Shown: positions 54,239 to 62,792 of the stretch, piece after piece
How positions within the stretch are numbered: position 1 is the first letter of the stretch
How the letters are laid out: the number at the start of each line of letters is the position of its first letter
NCBI RefSeq assembly: GCF_001659685.2
Contig: NZ_LXYE02000016.1
Location: 62,001-126,000 of the forward strand
DNA from: Labilibacter marinus
GTDB taxonomy: Bacteria > Bacteroidota > Bacteroidia > Bacteroidales > Marinilabiliaceae
Direction: 5' to 3'
DNA: 64,000 nt
Notes under the pieces: model-generated
Database searches by the model: none
What the model was told of the DNA's origin: nothing
The model's input: the letters and a program-made list of their open reading frames with translations, nothing else
Position numbers and translations under genes: made by a program

Positions 54239-55075
54239 ATGACAGAAATAGGTAAATATAACGTATTAAAAGTAGTTAAGGATTTAGATTTTGGTCTTTA
54301 TTTAGATGGAGGTGAGGAGTTAGGTGAAATTCTTATACCACGCAGATATGTGCCTGTTAACTGCTCTGTAGATGATGAGTTGGAAGTATTTATTTACTTG
54401 GATTCTGAGGATAGATTAATTGCTACCACGGAGATGCCTGAAGTTACGGTGGGTGAGTTTGCATTCTTGGAAGCTGTGGCCGTAGGTAAAGTGGGTGCTT
54501 TTTTAGATTGGGGTTTGCCTAAAGATTTGTTAGTTCCTTTCCGTGAGCAAAAAATGGACATGGAAAAGGGGAAGAGTTATGTGGTGTATGTGTATCTGGA
54601 TGATGAGAGTAGTAGAATTGCAGCTTCTTCAAAAATTGAGAAATTTTTAGATAATTTACCTCCAGAATATGAAGAAGGGCAAGAGGTTGATCTAATGATT
54701 TATCATCAATCGGAATTAGGTTATAAAGCCATTATAAACGGTGCTCATACAGGTATTTTATACGATAATGAAGTGTTTCGTAATCTTCATAAAGGAGATA
54801 AAATGAAAGGCTACGTTAAAAAAGTTCGAGAGGATGATAAAATTGATTTAATACTTGAGAAACCTGGTTACGGAAAAGTAGATGGAATAGCTCAAGGACT
54901 TTTGGATAGGTTGAATAAAGCCAGTGGTTTTATTGATATTACCGATAAGAGCCCAGCTGACGAAATTACCCGTAGATTAGGCATTAGTAAAAAGAATTTT
55001 AAAAAGGCAGTAGGCTCATTGTATAAGCAAAAAATTATTGCACTGGAAAAAGAAGGAATAAGGTTATTAAAGTAA
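54239..55075 (+). CDS. cvfB: CvfB-family S1 RNA-binding protein
   Basis: The protein is about 278 residues from the ATG at 54239 (MTEIGKYNVLKVVKD). The frame is open from 54182, but a consensus promoter lies in that extension. It matches the CvfB family: an S1-like first domain ('LYLDGGEELGEILIPRRYVP'), a canonical S1 domain ('AVAVGKVGAFLDWGLPKDLLVPFREQ'), a third S1-like region ('GYKAIINGAHTGILYDNEVF'), and a C-terminal winged helix ('EITRRLGISKKNFKKAVGSLYKQKII'). Staphylococcal CvfB is an RNA-binding virulence regulator, and the general role is RNA binding. A terminator follows. Confidence 0.93.
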   Translation: MTEIGKYNVLKVVKDLDFGLYLDGGEELGEILIPRRYVPVNCSVDDELEVFIYLDSEDRLIATTEMPEVTVGEFAFLEAVAVGKVGAFLDWGLPKDLLVPFREQKMDMEKGKSYVVYVYLDDESSRIAASSKIEKFLDNLPPEYEEGQEVDLMIYHQSELGYKAIINGAHTGILYDNEVFRNLHKGDKMKGYVKKVREDDKIDLILEKPGYGKVDGIAQGLLDRLNKASGFIDITDKSPADEITRRLGISKKNFKKAVGSLYKQKIIALEKEGIRLLK

Positions 55076-55087
55076 TGATATAAACAG

Positions 55088-55126
55088 AAAAGCTGGACAA
55101 TATAATTTGTGCCAGCTTTTTTTTGA
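55088..55126. terminator. Intrinsic terminator of cvfB
   Basis: AAAAGCTGG pairs with CCAGCTTTT around a loop of about 14 nt, then a long T run. Confidence 0.88.
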
Positions 55127-55139
55127 AAAATATTAAGAA

Positions 55140-55994
55140 TTAATTTCCTATGTAATCTCGAACTATTCTAAAGCCAATTTCTTTGGATTTAGTATCAAGA
55201 GGAACTACTTGCCTAAGATCGCTATTACACCATGAATTCCCCTTAGCTATATTATGGTTTTCACCGTTAATCTCTGCCAAGTTTAAAACCCATTCTGAAA
55301 TATTACCAGTCAGGTTATAGAATCCAAAACCGTTTAAAACACCTTCATTTATAGGATGAAGTTCAGAAGTGATTTTTTTATGTTTTTTGACCACGCCTTG
55401 TGAGTTAACATATTCCCACTCTGCTTCTGTAGGTAAACGATAGCTCATTATATGTGGCTTGCCTTTTTCTGTAAGTTTATCATTTTCTGTTTTAGTTTTC
55501 CAAATGCAATAGGCCATAGCCGCTTTTTTACTCATACCCACTGCAGGATAATTATCAAATTTTGAGTCAAGAAAGTAATTCTCTTTATCAGCATCGTTCT
55601 TAAAAACATCCGTAGAAATATGATTTGCAAATAAATCCTGATGAGGAATTTTTACGATTGTTGGCTGAGCCGAATCGTTATTAATATTAGATATATTTTT
55701 ACCTGCTAGCGGATTCAGGTCAACATATTCTATAGATTTATTAGGATTAGTCTTTAAGTAGTCATAAAACACTCTAAACTCCTTATTACTTATCTCATCA
55801 CTCATCCAAAAAGAACGCAAATGAACTGTAGATTTTATGGTGTCCCCGTTACTAATTCTATCCATTTCAAAGCTTCCTTGTGGGCAGAATGACATGCCTT
55901 TGGGATTCTTTTCGTATTTATTATTTCGCTTGCTTGCCGTAAGGCTAATGAAAACAACAAGAGCAACTATGGTAATGATCTTAAATTTCATCAT
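55140..55994 (-). CDS. SUMF1-fold protein (GldJ/GldK-like), without the catalytic cysteines
   Basis: The 284-residue protein has an N-terminal signal-like segment and an FGE-sulfatase (SUMF1) domain: 'MSFCPQGSFEMDRI', 'FWMSDEISNKEFRVFYDYL', 'YPAVGMSKKAAMAYCIWKT', 'SYRLPTEAEWEYVNSQG', 'FGFYNLTGNISEWVLNL' and 'KEIGFRIVRDY'. True formylglycine-generating enzymes have a Cys pair near the C-terminal GFR(C) motif, and here it is GFRIV. So this is a structural member like GldJ/GldK rather than a sulfatase activator. Its signal region shows no lipobox Cys at the usual place ('ISLTASKRNN'). The hybrid histidine kinase gene lies 47 nt upstream on the same strand. Confidence 0.85.
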   Translation of the reverse strand: MMKFKIITIVALVVFISLTASKRNNKYEKNPKGMSFCPQGSFEMDRISNGDTIKSTVHLRSFWMSDEISNKEFRVFYDYLKTNPNKSIEYVDLNPLAGKNISNINNDSAQPTIVKIPHQDLFANHISTDVFKNDADKENYFLDSKFDNYPAVGMSKKAAMAYCIWKTKTENDKLTEKGKPHIMSYRLPTEAEWEYVNSQGVVKKHKKITSELHPINEGVLNGFGFYNLTGNISEWVLNLAEINGENHNIAKGNSWCNSDLRQVVPLDTKSKEIGFRIVRDYIGN

Positions 55995-56041
55995 GTATAA
56001 TTACGTTGGTTTTTGAGATAACGCAGTTACATAAGTATTTA

Positions 56042-59014
56042 TTATACTTCCGAGATATTAAATTTGGGTTGTAAATGCATTTGTAAAAGAGCACCAAGTA
56101 TGCTTTTGTCAATGGGTTTTGATATATAGTCAATACAGCCAGCTTCTAAGCATTTAATTCTTTCATCGTCAAAAGCGTTGGCTGTTTGTGCTATAATGGG
56201 TAAGCCTGGTCGTGCATCTTTAATTTCGTAAGTTGCTTGAATACCATCCATCTGTGGCATTTGAATATCCATTAGTATCAAGTCAATACTTTTATCATAT
56301 ACCGCTTTGTTAACGGCCTCTAAACCTGTTTCTGCACGCCATACCTTTAAGTTGTACTCAGAGAGTACTTTCTTTAAAAATAAGTAACTAACGTCGTCGT
56401 CCTCAGCAATTAAAATATTCTCCCCACTAAATTCAATCTCTTCTATATCTTTGTTTTTTGTAGTAACCCCTTGCTTGTTGGGTACATAATCAATGTCAAA
56501 AAAGAAGGTTGATCCATCCCCTGGTTTCGACTTCACCCAAACATCTCCGCCTAATAGATTAACGCATGCTTTAGTTATTGATAATCCTAGTCCAGTACCT
56601 CCATATAGTTTTTCGGTTTTTGTACTAGCTTGTACAAAACGGTCAAATATTTTACTTTGTTTTTCTTCGGCAATCCCAATGCCAGTATCCTTAACAAAGA
56701 ATTGTATTTTACTTCCATCCAGCTGATAGCCAAAAGAAATATTTCCATTGGCCGTAAACTTAATGGCGTTACTAAGTAGGTTTTCCAACACCTGTCTTAA
56801 TCGAGTTCCATCGGTATCTATAACCACATCATCGTAGTTGTTAATCAGATTTATACGTATATTTTTATCTGATTCTTCGAGGCGTTCCTTGTATAATTCG
56901 TAAAGATCAAATAACAGGTGTTTTAAGTTAATAGGTTCTATAACTGGGATGATATGACCTGCATCAAATTTTGAAATGTAAATAATATCATTGATGATGT
57001 TTAAAAGGTGATTACCACTATTGGATACAATATTCGCATACCTTTTAACTTCTTCTCGTGAGAGTTCCCCATCTTCGGCTAGGAAGGATGAAAAACCTAT
57101 AATTCCGTTTAAAGGACTCCTAATTTCGTGACTCATATTGGCTAAAAATGCAGACTTCAATTGGTCGCTCTCTTCTGCCTTTTCTTTGGCTCGCTTTAGC
57201 TCGTGAATAATGGATTTACGCGCTGTAATATCTTCTTGTATGGATACAAAATGGGATATCTTTTCATCTTTTATAATTGGAGATATAATGGTATTTTCCC
57301 AAATAAGTTCACCGTTTTTCTTTTTGTTTAACAATTCTCCTTTCCATGTTTTGTTTTTGAGAATAGTTGTCCATAGATCATTGTAAAATGCATCATGATG
57401 AATTCCAGATTTAAAGATGCTTGTTTTTTCTCCAATTAATTCTGTCTTTTTATATCCAGATACTTCTGCCGCAATAGGATTTACATACTCTATAGTTCCA
57501 TTTCTATCGGTAATAATAATGCTAGTAGGGCTTTGTTCAATAGCCATTAAACGTTTAGTATTGTTTTCTTCTGCTATAATGCGTTGCTGTACATTCACCA
57601 TCATTTGAGCAAACATTTCAAGCATTTCAATTTGATCAGTATAAAATTCATGAAACTCAGATACAAAATCGAAACCAACAAATCCAATACATGTACCATT
57701 AGTGATCAAAGGTGTTGCAATTAAACTTTTTATTCCTTGTTTTTTCAGTATGCTTTTAACATTGGGGTCCTCAAAATCATTGATATTCTCTATAACAATA
57801 TTTTTTTCGTCTAAATGAAGGTCTATCCAATATTGGATAGATGAAAATGGAATATTTTGTAGATTAGAAATTTCTGCACTTATGTTGTCTTTGGTATATT
57901 CAAAAGTGTTAGAACTTATTTGATTTTCGTAATCATAATTAAACAAGTAACCTCGATCAGCCCCTATAAAATGGGTTAGTTTTTTTATTGCATTATTAAT
58001 AGCGCAATGCGACTTGTTTAACGGTATATTAATAAATGTAGAAGATAATTCCATCATGAGTTGTCGCAAGTCAAACTGATAATGCAAATTTCTTTCGGCC
58101 TGTTTCTTTTCGGTAATATCTCGTACAGTGCAAATAACACAGGTTTCTCCTTCGAAAAGGAGTGATTTACCTGTTATTTCAACATCTACTAAATGACCCT
58201 TTTTATGAAATATCTTACTTTCGAATTTCTCAATGGTTTTTTCAGTTACCGCTAGGTTGAGCTTTTCAAATAACATAGGAATTTCAGTTTCTGGAGCAAA
58301 TATGGTAAATGAAGTCTGAATAATTTCACCTGTTTCATAACCAAGTCTTTCAAGTTTACTATCATTCACAAATAATATATCTCCAAGGGTGTTGATAACC
58401 ACTATAATATCCGAAGTGTTTTCTATAATAAGTTTATATTTTTCCTTTGAACGTTCGAGTTTGTCTTTTTTAAGTTTGTTTTTTGTGATGTCGCGAGCGG
58501 TAAGTATAAGTACATCTTTTCCAAAGTAATAACCTTTGTTAATGTTAACTGCTTGTAAGAATACTGAACCATCCCATCGTTTTGTCCAAAACTCAATGTA
58601 TGCAGACTTTCCAGTTTGTAATACTTGCTTAAAAGTGTGATCTAATAGATTTAGGTCATTTTTGCCATCAACTGCACAATTTTCGGCATTAATACCAATT
58701 AAATATTCCTTTTTAGTTTTAAAAAGTTTTGTAGCTCCTTTGTTGGTATCAATCACATGAAAGGTGTCATCTAAAATATAAATAGCTTCGGTTACCGAGT
58801 TAAAAATATCAAGATAGGTATGCTTCATATCATCTAAACGCTCGTCGATTTTACAAGTGTTTAATATATGCTTTACGGGATTATCCTCAGATAACTGACT
58901 CGTGAATTTTTTTAATGAAAGATCATTAGTAATAAACTTATTGATTACAGAAGTAGTTTTTTCGATGGCTTTATGACTTACAAAAATACCATCATTAGGA
59001 TGTACGTTGTTCAT
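56042..59014 (-). CDS. Hybrid sensor histidine kinase with PAS and GAF domains
   Basis: The 990-residue soluble kinase has PAS domains at about 65-180, 187-305 and 485-600, a GAF domain at about 318-478, a HisKA domain with phosphoacceptor His629 in 'NMSHEIRSPLNG', an HATPase domain at about 735-845 (N-box 'NLLSNAIKF', 'DTGIGIAEEKQSKIFDRF', 'GGTGLGLSI'), and a receiver at 866-985 with Asp916 in 'LILMDIQMPQMDG'. No transmembrane helix is present, so it senses cytoplasmic signals, perhaps redox, light or small ligands through PAS. No output regulator is adjacent. It shares the strand with the SUMF1-fold gene and could be co-transcribed. Confidence 0.94.
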   Translation of the reverse strand: MNNVHPNDGIFVSHKAIEKTTSVINKFITNDLSLKKFTSQLSEDNPVKHILNTCKIDERLDDMKHTYLDIFNSVTEAIYILDDTFHVIDTNKGATKLFKTKKEYLIGINAENCAVDGKNDLNLLDHTFKQVLQTGKSAYIEFWTKRWDGSVFLQAVNINKGYYFGKDVLILTARDITKNKLKKDKLERSKEKYKLIIENTSDIIVVINTLGDILFVNDSKLERLGYETGEIIQTSFTIFAPETEIPMLFEKLNLAVTEKTIEKFESKIFHKKGHLVDVEITGKSLLFEGETCVICTVRDITEKKQAERNLHYQFDLRQLMMELSSTFINIPLNKSHCAINNAIKKLTHFIGADRGYLFNYDYENQISSNTFEYTKDNISAEISNLQNIPFSSIQYWIDLHLDEKNIVIENINDFEDPNVKSILKKQGIKSLIATPLITNGTCIGFVGFDFVSEFHEFYTDQIEMLEMFAQMMVNVQQRIIAEENNTKRLMAIEQSPTSIIITDRNGTIEYVNPIAAEVSGYKKTELIGEKTSIFKSGIHHDAFYNDLWTTILKNKTWKGELLNKKKNGELIWENTIISPIIKDEKISHFVSIQEDITARKSIIHELKRAKEKAEESDQLKSAFLANMSHEIRSPLNGIIGFSSFLAEDGELSREEVKRYANIVSNSGNHLLNIINDIIYISKFDAGHIIPVIEPINLKHLLFDLYELYKERLEESDKNIRINLINNYDDVVIDTDGTRLRQVLENLLSNAIKFTANGNISFGYQLDGSKIQFFVKDTGIGIAEEKQSKIFDRFVQASTKTEKLYGGTGLGLSITKACVNLLGGDVWVKSKPGDGSTFFFDIDYVPNKQGVTTKNKDIEEIEFSGENILIAEDDDVSYLFLKKVLSEYNLKVWRAETGLEAVNKAVYDKSIDLILMDIQMPQMDGIQATYEIKDARPGLPIIAQTANAFDDERIKCLEAGCIDYISKPIDKSILGALLQMHLQPKFNISEV

Positions 59015-59287
59015 GGGCCGGTTTTAAAAAATTAAATAAAATAATCTGCAGACAAGACTACTCCAAGTTATTAATGTGCCCAATGACCGTTAATAGTAAT
59101 ATAGTAATTTTTTTTGAGATATGAAAGTTGCAAGAGTTTGCAATTTAGGATATTTGGCGATGTTGGAATGTTTGTGTTATTTGTTCAAATAGATAGAAGT
59201 GTGATTTTTACTGTTACTATGCAACCCTTTAAGTTTAGAATTGTCATTAGGGTGCTAACAATTTAGAAGAATTTAAAATAACATAGC

Positions 59288-60064
59288 ATGAAAAGTTTAA
59301 GAATAGGAATAATAGCCATAGTTTTTGCATCATTTTTAATTTCCTGTCAGGATAATATTGAAGGAACAGGACCTGTAATTACCAAAGAACTTGATGTAAT
59401 GGAGTTTGATAGTTTTGAGTTAGATGGCTCCTTTGATGTAGAAGTCCATTATGGAGAAGAGCAAAAGGTAGTGGCCGTAGGGCAAGAAAATATTATTGAT
59501 CGTTTAAATACTTGGGTTGATAATGACCATTGGAATATCCAGTTGGAAAATGGCAATTATCGTCACTTTAGTTTAAAAGTAATAATTACCATACCTAGCT
59601 TGCGCAGAGCTATTGTGGATGGTTCAGGGGATATTCGTATCGAGTCCGCTTTGTTTGCGGATAAAACGAGCTTGATAGTTGAAGGTAGCGGTAATATGGA
59701 TGTAGTAGCTGATGTGGATGCCAGCGACGAACTTCTTTTAATAATTGATGGAAGTGGAAATATAAGTGCTTCTCATATTGAAACAACTAAACTAGATACT
59801 CGAATAGAAGGCTCTGGAAATATTTCATTAGCAGGAGAAGTAGATACTCAATCCATAGTAATCGATGGTTCTGGTAATTATAAGGCTTTTGATTTAACTT
59901 CCGACACTTGTAATGTGAGAGTTGAAGGTTCAGGAAATGTGCAAGTTACTGTCGGTGATAGATTAAATGTAAATATAGAAGGCAGTGGAGATGTACATTA
60001 CAAAGGCGATGCTATAACAGATATAAATATTGATGGATCTGGAAGAGTAAAAAAAGTAGGATAG
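59288..60064 (+). CDS. DUF2807 (GIN-domain) lipoprotein
   Basis: The 258-residue lipoprotein (signal ending 'FLISCQDN', Cys20) contains the DUF2807 head-GIN beta-helix. It begins with 'ELDVMEFDSFELDGSFDVEVHYGEEQKVVAVGQENIID', followed by a series of strands each ending in GSGN or GSGD ('IVEGSGNMD', 'IIDGSGNIS', 'RIEGSGNIS', 'VIDGSGNYK', 'RVEGSGNVQ', 'NIEGSGDVH'). These turns recur every 18-25 residues and make a right-handed beta-solenoid. The role in the envelope is unknown. A terminator follows. Confidence 0.9.
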   Translation: MKSLRIGIIAIVFASFLISCQDNIEGTGPVITKELDVMEFDSFELDGSFDVEVHYGEEQKVVAVGQENIIDRLNTWVDNDHWNIQLENGNYRHFSLKVIITIPSLRRAIVDGSGDIRIESALFADKTSLIVEGSGNMDVVADVDASDELLLIIDGSGNISASHIETTKLDTRIEGSGNISLAGEVDTQSIVIDGSGNYKAFDLTSDTCNVRVEGSGNVQVTVGDRLNVNIEGSGDVHYKGDAITDINIDGSGRVKKVG

Positions 60065-60091
60065 AATAAACTCTTTATTAGGATGATGGGG

Positions 60092-60141
60092 TAATGGTCG
60101 GCAAAATATGCTTAGGTATATTTTAGTCGGCCATTTTTTGT
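60092..60141 (+). terminator. Intrinsic terminator after the DUF2807 gene
   Basis: AATGGTCGGC and AAAATAT pair with ATATTTT and GTCGGCCATT (with G-T pairs), and six T residues follow. It isolates the riboswitch transcript downstream. Confidence 0.82.
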
Positions 60142-60155
60142 TTAAATAATTGTTC

Positions 60156-60163
60156 TATATTTG
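60156..60163 (+). promoter_or_regulatory. -7 element for the second cobalamin riboswitch transcript
   Basis: TATATTTG is an exact TAnnTTTG. A TTTG lies 15 nt upstream, shorter than usual. The aptamer starts about 5-15 nt downstream. Confidence 0.55.
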
Positions 60164-60167
60164 CAAC

Positions 60168-60358
60168 GCTTTTTGGTGATTATACACAATTACAATGTGT
60201 ATAATAAAAGGGAATCCGGTTAAACTCCGGAACAGTACCCGCTACTGTAAGTCCTATTCGGCATCAGCCGATTATGTTTTTTCATACCACAAGCCACTGA
60301 CAATATTTAATTTGTTGGGAAGGCGCGAAAAAACGGGATAAGTCAGGAAACCTGCCAA
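60168..60358 (+). ncRNA. Cobalamin riboswitch (second copy)
   Basis: All conserved blocks are present: the stem TTATACACA/TGTGTATAA, 'AAAGGGAATCCGGTTAAACT', 'CCGGAACAGTACCCGC', 'ACTGTAAGTCC', 'AAGCCACTG', 'TTGGGAAGGCGC' and 'GTCAGGAAACCTGCC' (60342-60356). It is a better match to the consensus than the first copy. It heads the operon of small ORF, cbiK, btuF, btuC and btuD, so B12 should repress that operon. No terminator follows within 80 nt, suggesting translational or mixed control. Confidence 0.95.
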
Positions 60359-60483
60359 GTAAGAAGCTTAGATATGATTGCTTCCGGGTAAGAAGTTGAT
60401 GTTTAGGAATTACTTTTCCGATTACATTATTTTTCCAATGGATGCAAGGTTATGTTATAACAAGATTGTTAACAAAGAAAACC

Positions 60484-60780
60484 ATGCACAATTACAAATT
60501 TTTGTCGGTTATCCTGTATCAGGGTTTCTACAATTATAAAAAATCAGGTAACTCTTATTTTCCTTTGCCAGGATTTAGGGTTGCTATTGATGCTCAATTT
60601 AATCACTGTTTGTTTGTAAATCCACTTTCGGGAAAGACTGTTTCTGCCATAAATAATGGTCGTGCTCGGAGGTGGTTTTATATGAACCTATCTTTGGTTA
60701 AAACCTATTTAGAGCTTGTTGTTTGCGTGGTAAAAAACATAAATCGAGTAATAAACAATAGTCTGAATTATGTGTCGTAG
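60484..60780 (+). CDS. Small ORF between the B12 riboswitch and cbiK, unknown
   Basis: From the ATG at 60484 (the frame is open from 60442) the product is 98 residues: 'MHNYKFLSVILYQGFYNYKK', then a polar middle ('FPLPGFRVAIDAQFNHC', 'SGKTVSAINNGRARRW') and a hydrophobic helix ('LSLVKTYLELVVCVVKNI'). I recognise no family. It ends 11 nt inside the following cbiK frame, so if it is real its translation is coupled to cbiK. It could also be a translated leader that relays riboswitch control. Confidence that it is a gene is moderate. Confidence 0.5.
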   Translation: MHNYKFLSVILYQGFYNYKKSGNSYFPLPGFRVAIDAQFNHCLFVNPLSGKTVSAINNGRARRWFYMNLSLVKTYLELVVCVVKNINRVINNSLNYVS

Positions 60781-61639
60781 ATATATTAGTTTATTATTGT
60801 GTTTCATTTTAATAGGAACTTCGCTTATGGCATCTACTCATAAAAAAGAAAAACCAACGAAAAAAGGCATTTTATTAGTTGCATTCGGAACGACTGTTCC
60901 TTCTGCAAAAGTGGCTTTGGTCAATATGTACCAAAAGGTTGAAAAAGCTTTTCCAGATACAGAAATACGTTGGGCATATACATCTGCTTTTATCCGAAAA
61001 AAGCTTAAAAAGCAAGGTGAGGATATTGATTCTCCTATTGTGGCTATTTCAAAAATGGCGGATGAGGGATTTACTCATATTGCTGTTCAGTCCATGCATA
61101 CTATTCCGGGCTTGGAGTATGAATACTTGGAGCAAACGGTAAAAAGCATTATGGAGATTCCTAAGGGACCCCGAAAAATAGAAATTGGTAGGCCTTTATT
61201 GTACGCTCATGAGGATATTGAAGTAACTGTAAAAGCGATGATAGCTAACTTTCCTGAAAGGAAAAAGGATGAAGCGATGATATTGATGGGGCATGGAACG
61301 CCACATATTTCAAATGTGTTTTATCCAGCCATGAACTATTATTTTGCAGAGGAATGTGAGCATGTTTATATGGGAACGGTAGAGGGTTACCCAAGCATTG
61401 AGGATGTAATTGCTAAGTTAAAACTGAATGGTATTAAAAAAGCCTTTATGATGCCTTTTATGAGTGTAGCTGGCGATCATGCTAAAAATGATATGTGTGG
61501 AGAAGGTGAGGATAGTTGGTACAATATGCTAACAGCTGCAGGAATAGAAGTAGAATGTATTATAAAAGGTACTGGCGAAATGAATGAGGTAGTTTCCATT
61601 TGGGTGGAGCATTTAAAAGATTCCTTTGATAAATTATAA
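60770..61639 (+). CDS. cbiK: Exported CbiK-family cobalt/tetrapyrrole chelatase
   Basis: The 289-residue paralogue of the 37905 gene begins with a signal peptide ('ISLLLCFILIGTSLMAS', no clear lipobox), so it is probably soluble in the periplasm. The fold starts 'GILLVAFGTTVPSAK'. His175 ('MGHGTPH'), Glu205 ('GTVEGYP') and His237 ('AGDHAKND') are spaced 30 and 32 residues apart, the spacing I recall for the metal-binding triad of known CbiK enzymes. 'VQSMHTIPGLEYEYL' is also conserved. It is the first clear gene after the second B12 riboswitch and lies 4 nt before the corrinoid-binding protein gene. Cobalt insertion, cobalt removal or heme/tetrapyrrole binding are all possible. Confidence 0.9.
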   Translation: MCRRYISLLLCFILIGTSLMASTHKKEKPTKKGILLVAFGTTVPSAKVALVNMYQKVEKAFPDTEIRWAYTSAFIRKKLKKQGEDIDSPIVAISKMADEGFTHIAVQSMHTIPGLEYEYLEQTVKSIMEIPKGPRKIEIGRPLLYAHEDIEVTVKAMIANFPERKKDEAMILMGHGTPHISNVFYPAMNYYFAEECEHVYMGTVEGYPSIEDVIAKLKLNGIKKAFMMPFMSVAGDHAKNDMCGEGEDSWYNMLTAAGIEVECIIKGTGEMNEVVSIWVEHLKDSFDKL

Positions 61640-61643
61640 TTGA

Positions 61644-62789
61644 ATGAGCGAGATAATTTTTTGTAAACACAAAAACGTATTTGTACTGTGGTGCATTTTA
61701 ATTCATCTTTTGATGGGATGCACTTCAAAACCTAAATCATCTAACACAGAGGATTCTACTCAGTGGCAAATTGTTCCTTTAAAATATGCTACTGGTTTTA
61801 CCATCGAGAAATCGGATTATAAAACCAGACTCACCATTAAAAATCCTGCAGATTCTTCAAAAATTATTAAGCAGGTTATATTAGTCTCAAATACCTCAAA
61901 ACAGAAACTAAAGGCTGGAGAGATTGCTGTTCCTGCACACAAAATTATTTGTTCTTCCTCCACGCAGCTAGCTTATTTTATGGAGCTAAACGCATACGAA
62001 AGTATTGTTGGCGTAAATAGTTCTCGTTATCTCCACGATAAAATGATGAATGCATTTATTATGGATGGCAAAGTTTCACGTATTGGTAAAGAGGGAAGTT
62101 TTAACAAGGAATTGATCGTAAGCCTAGAGCCAGAAATTATTATGGTTTCTCCATTTAAGGCCGGAGGTTATGATGCCATGAAGAATTTGGAGATTAATCT
62201 GATTCCTATGGCTGCCCATAAAGAAATGACTCCATTGGCTAAAGCCGAATGGATTAAAATGGTGGCTTTGTTTTTAGATAAAGAACAGGAAGCGGATAAG
62301 ATATTTTCAAATATAGATGCCAAATACAATGAGTTGAAACAACTAGCATCGGAAGTAAATAACAAACCGAGCATTTTTAGTGGTAAACTTATTGGAGATA
62401 AATGGTATGTTCCTGGCGGCAATAGCTTTTATGCGCATTACTTTAAGGACGCAGGTGCTGAGTATGTTTTTAAAAATGGCAAAACAGGAGCCGAACCAAT
62501 GGATTTTGAGGTGGTTTTTGAAGAGGCACAAAATGCGGATTATTGGCGGGTTTTAACTAGTAGTCCAGTTGGTTTTAGTAAAGCATCGTTTTTATCAGAG
62601 GACAGACGTTACGACGATTTTAAGGCTTTTCGTGAGAATCATATTTTAGCCTGTAATATCCGTCAAGTTCCTTTTTACGAGCAAAACCCAGTTAAACCTC
62701 ATATCATCTTAGCCGATTATATTTATCATTTTCATCACGAGTTATTACCGTCCGATTATCAACCTTTTTTCTGGACTTCTTTAAAATAA
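61644..62789 (+). CDS. btuF: Corrinoid ABC-transporter substrate-binding lipoprotein
   Basis: The 381-residue protein has a lipoprotein signal ending 'LLMGCTSKP' (Cys27) and a class III periplasmic binding fold: 'KIICSSSTQLAYFMELNAYESIVGVNSSRYLHD', 'LIVSLEPEIIMVSPF', and a long central helix before 'GKLIGDKWYVPGGNSFYAHYFKDAGAEYVF'. This fold carries B12 (BtuF), siderophores or heme. The B12 riboswitch upstream and the FecCD permease 3 nt downstream support a corrinoid or cobalt-tetrapyrrole ligand. It is longer than E. coli BtuF (about 266 residues), as is usual in this phylum. Confidence 0.88.
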   Translation: MSEIIFCKHKNVFVLWCILIHLLMGCTSKPKSSNTEDSTQWQIVPLKYATGFTIEKSDYKTRLTIKNPADSSKIIKQVILVSNTSKQKLKAGEIAVPAHKIICSSSTQLAYFMELNAYESIVGVNSSRYLHDKMMNAFIMDGKVSRIGKEGSFNKELIVSLEPEIIMVSPFKAGGYDAMKNLEINLIPMAAHKEMTPLAKAEWIKMVALFLDKEQEADKIFSNIDAKYNELKQLASEVNNKPSIFSGKLIGDKWYVPGGNSFYAHYFKDAGAEYVFKNGKTGAEPMDFEVVFEEAQNADYWRVLTSSPVGFSKASFLSEDRRYDDFKAFRENHILACNIRQVPFYEQNPVKPHIILADYIYHFHHELLPSDYQPFFWTSLK

Positions 62790-62792
62790 GCA

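Noticed and set aside
55140-55994. Formylglycine-generating enzyme that would activate the sulfatase at 8199
   Set aside because: The fold fits, but the C-terminal catalytic Cys pair is missing, so it should be a structural GldJ/GldK-like protein.
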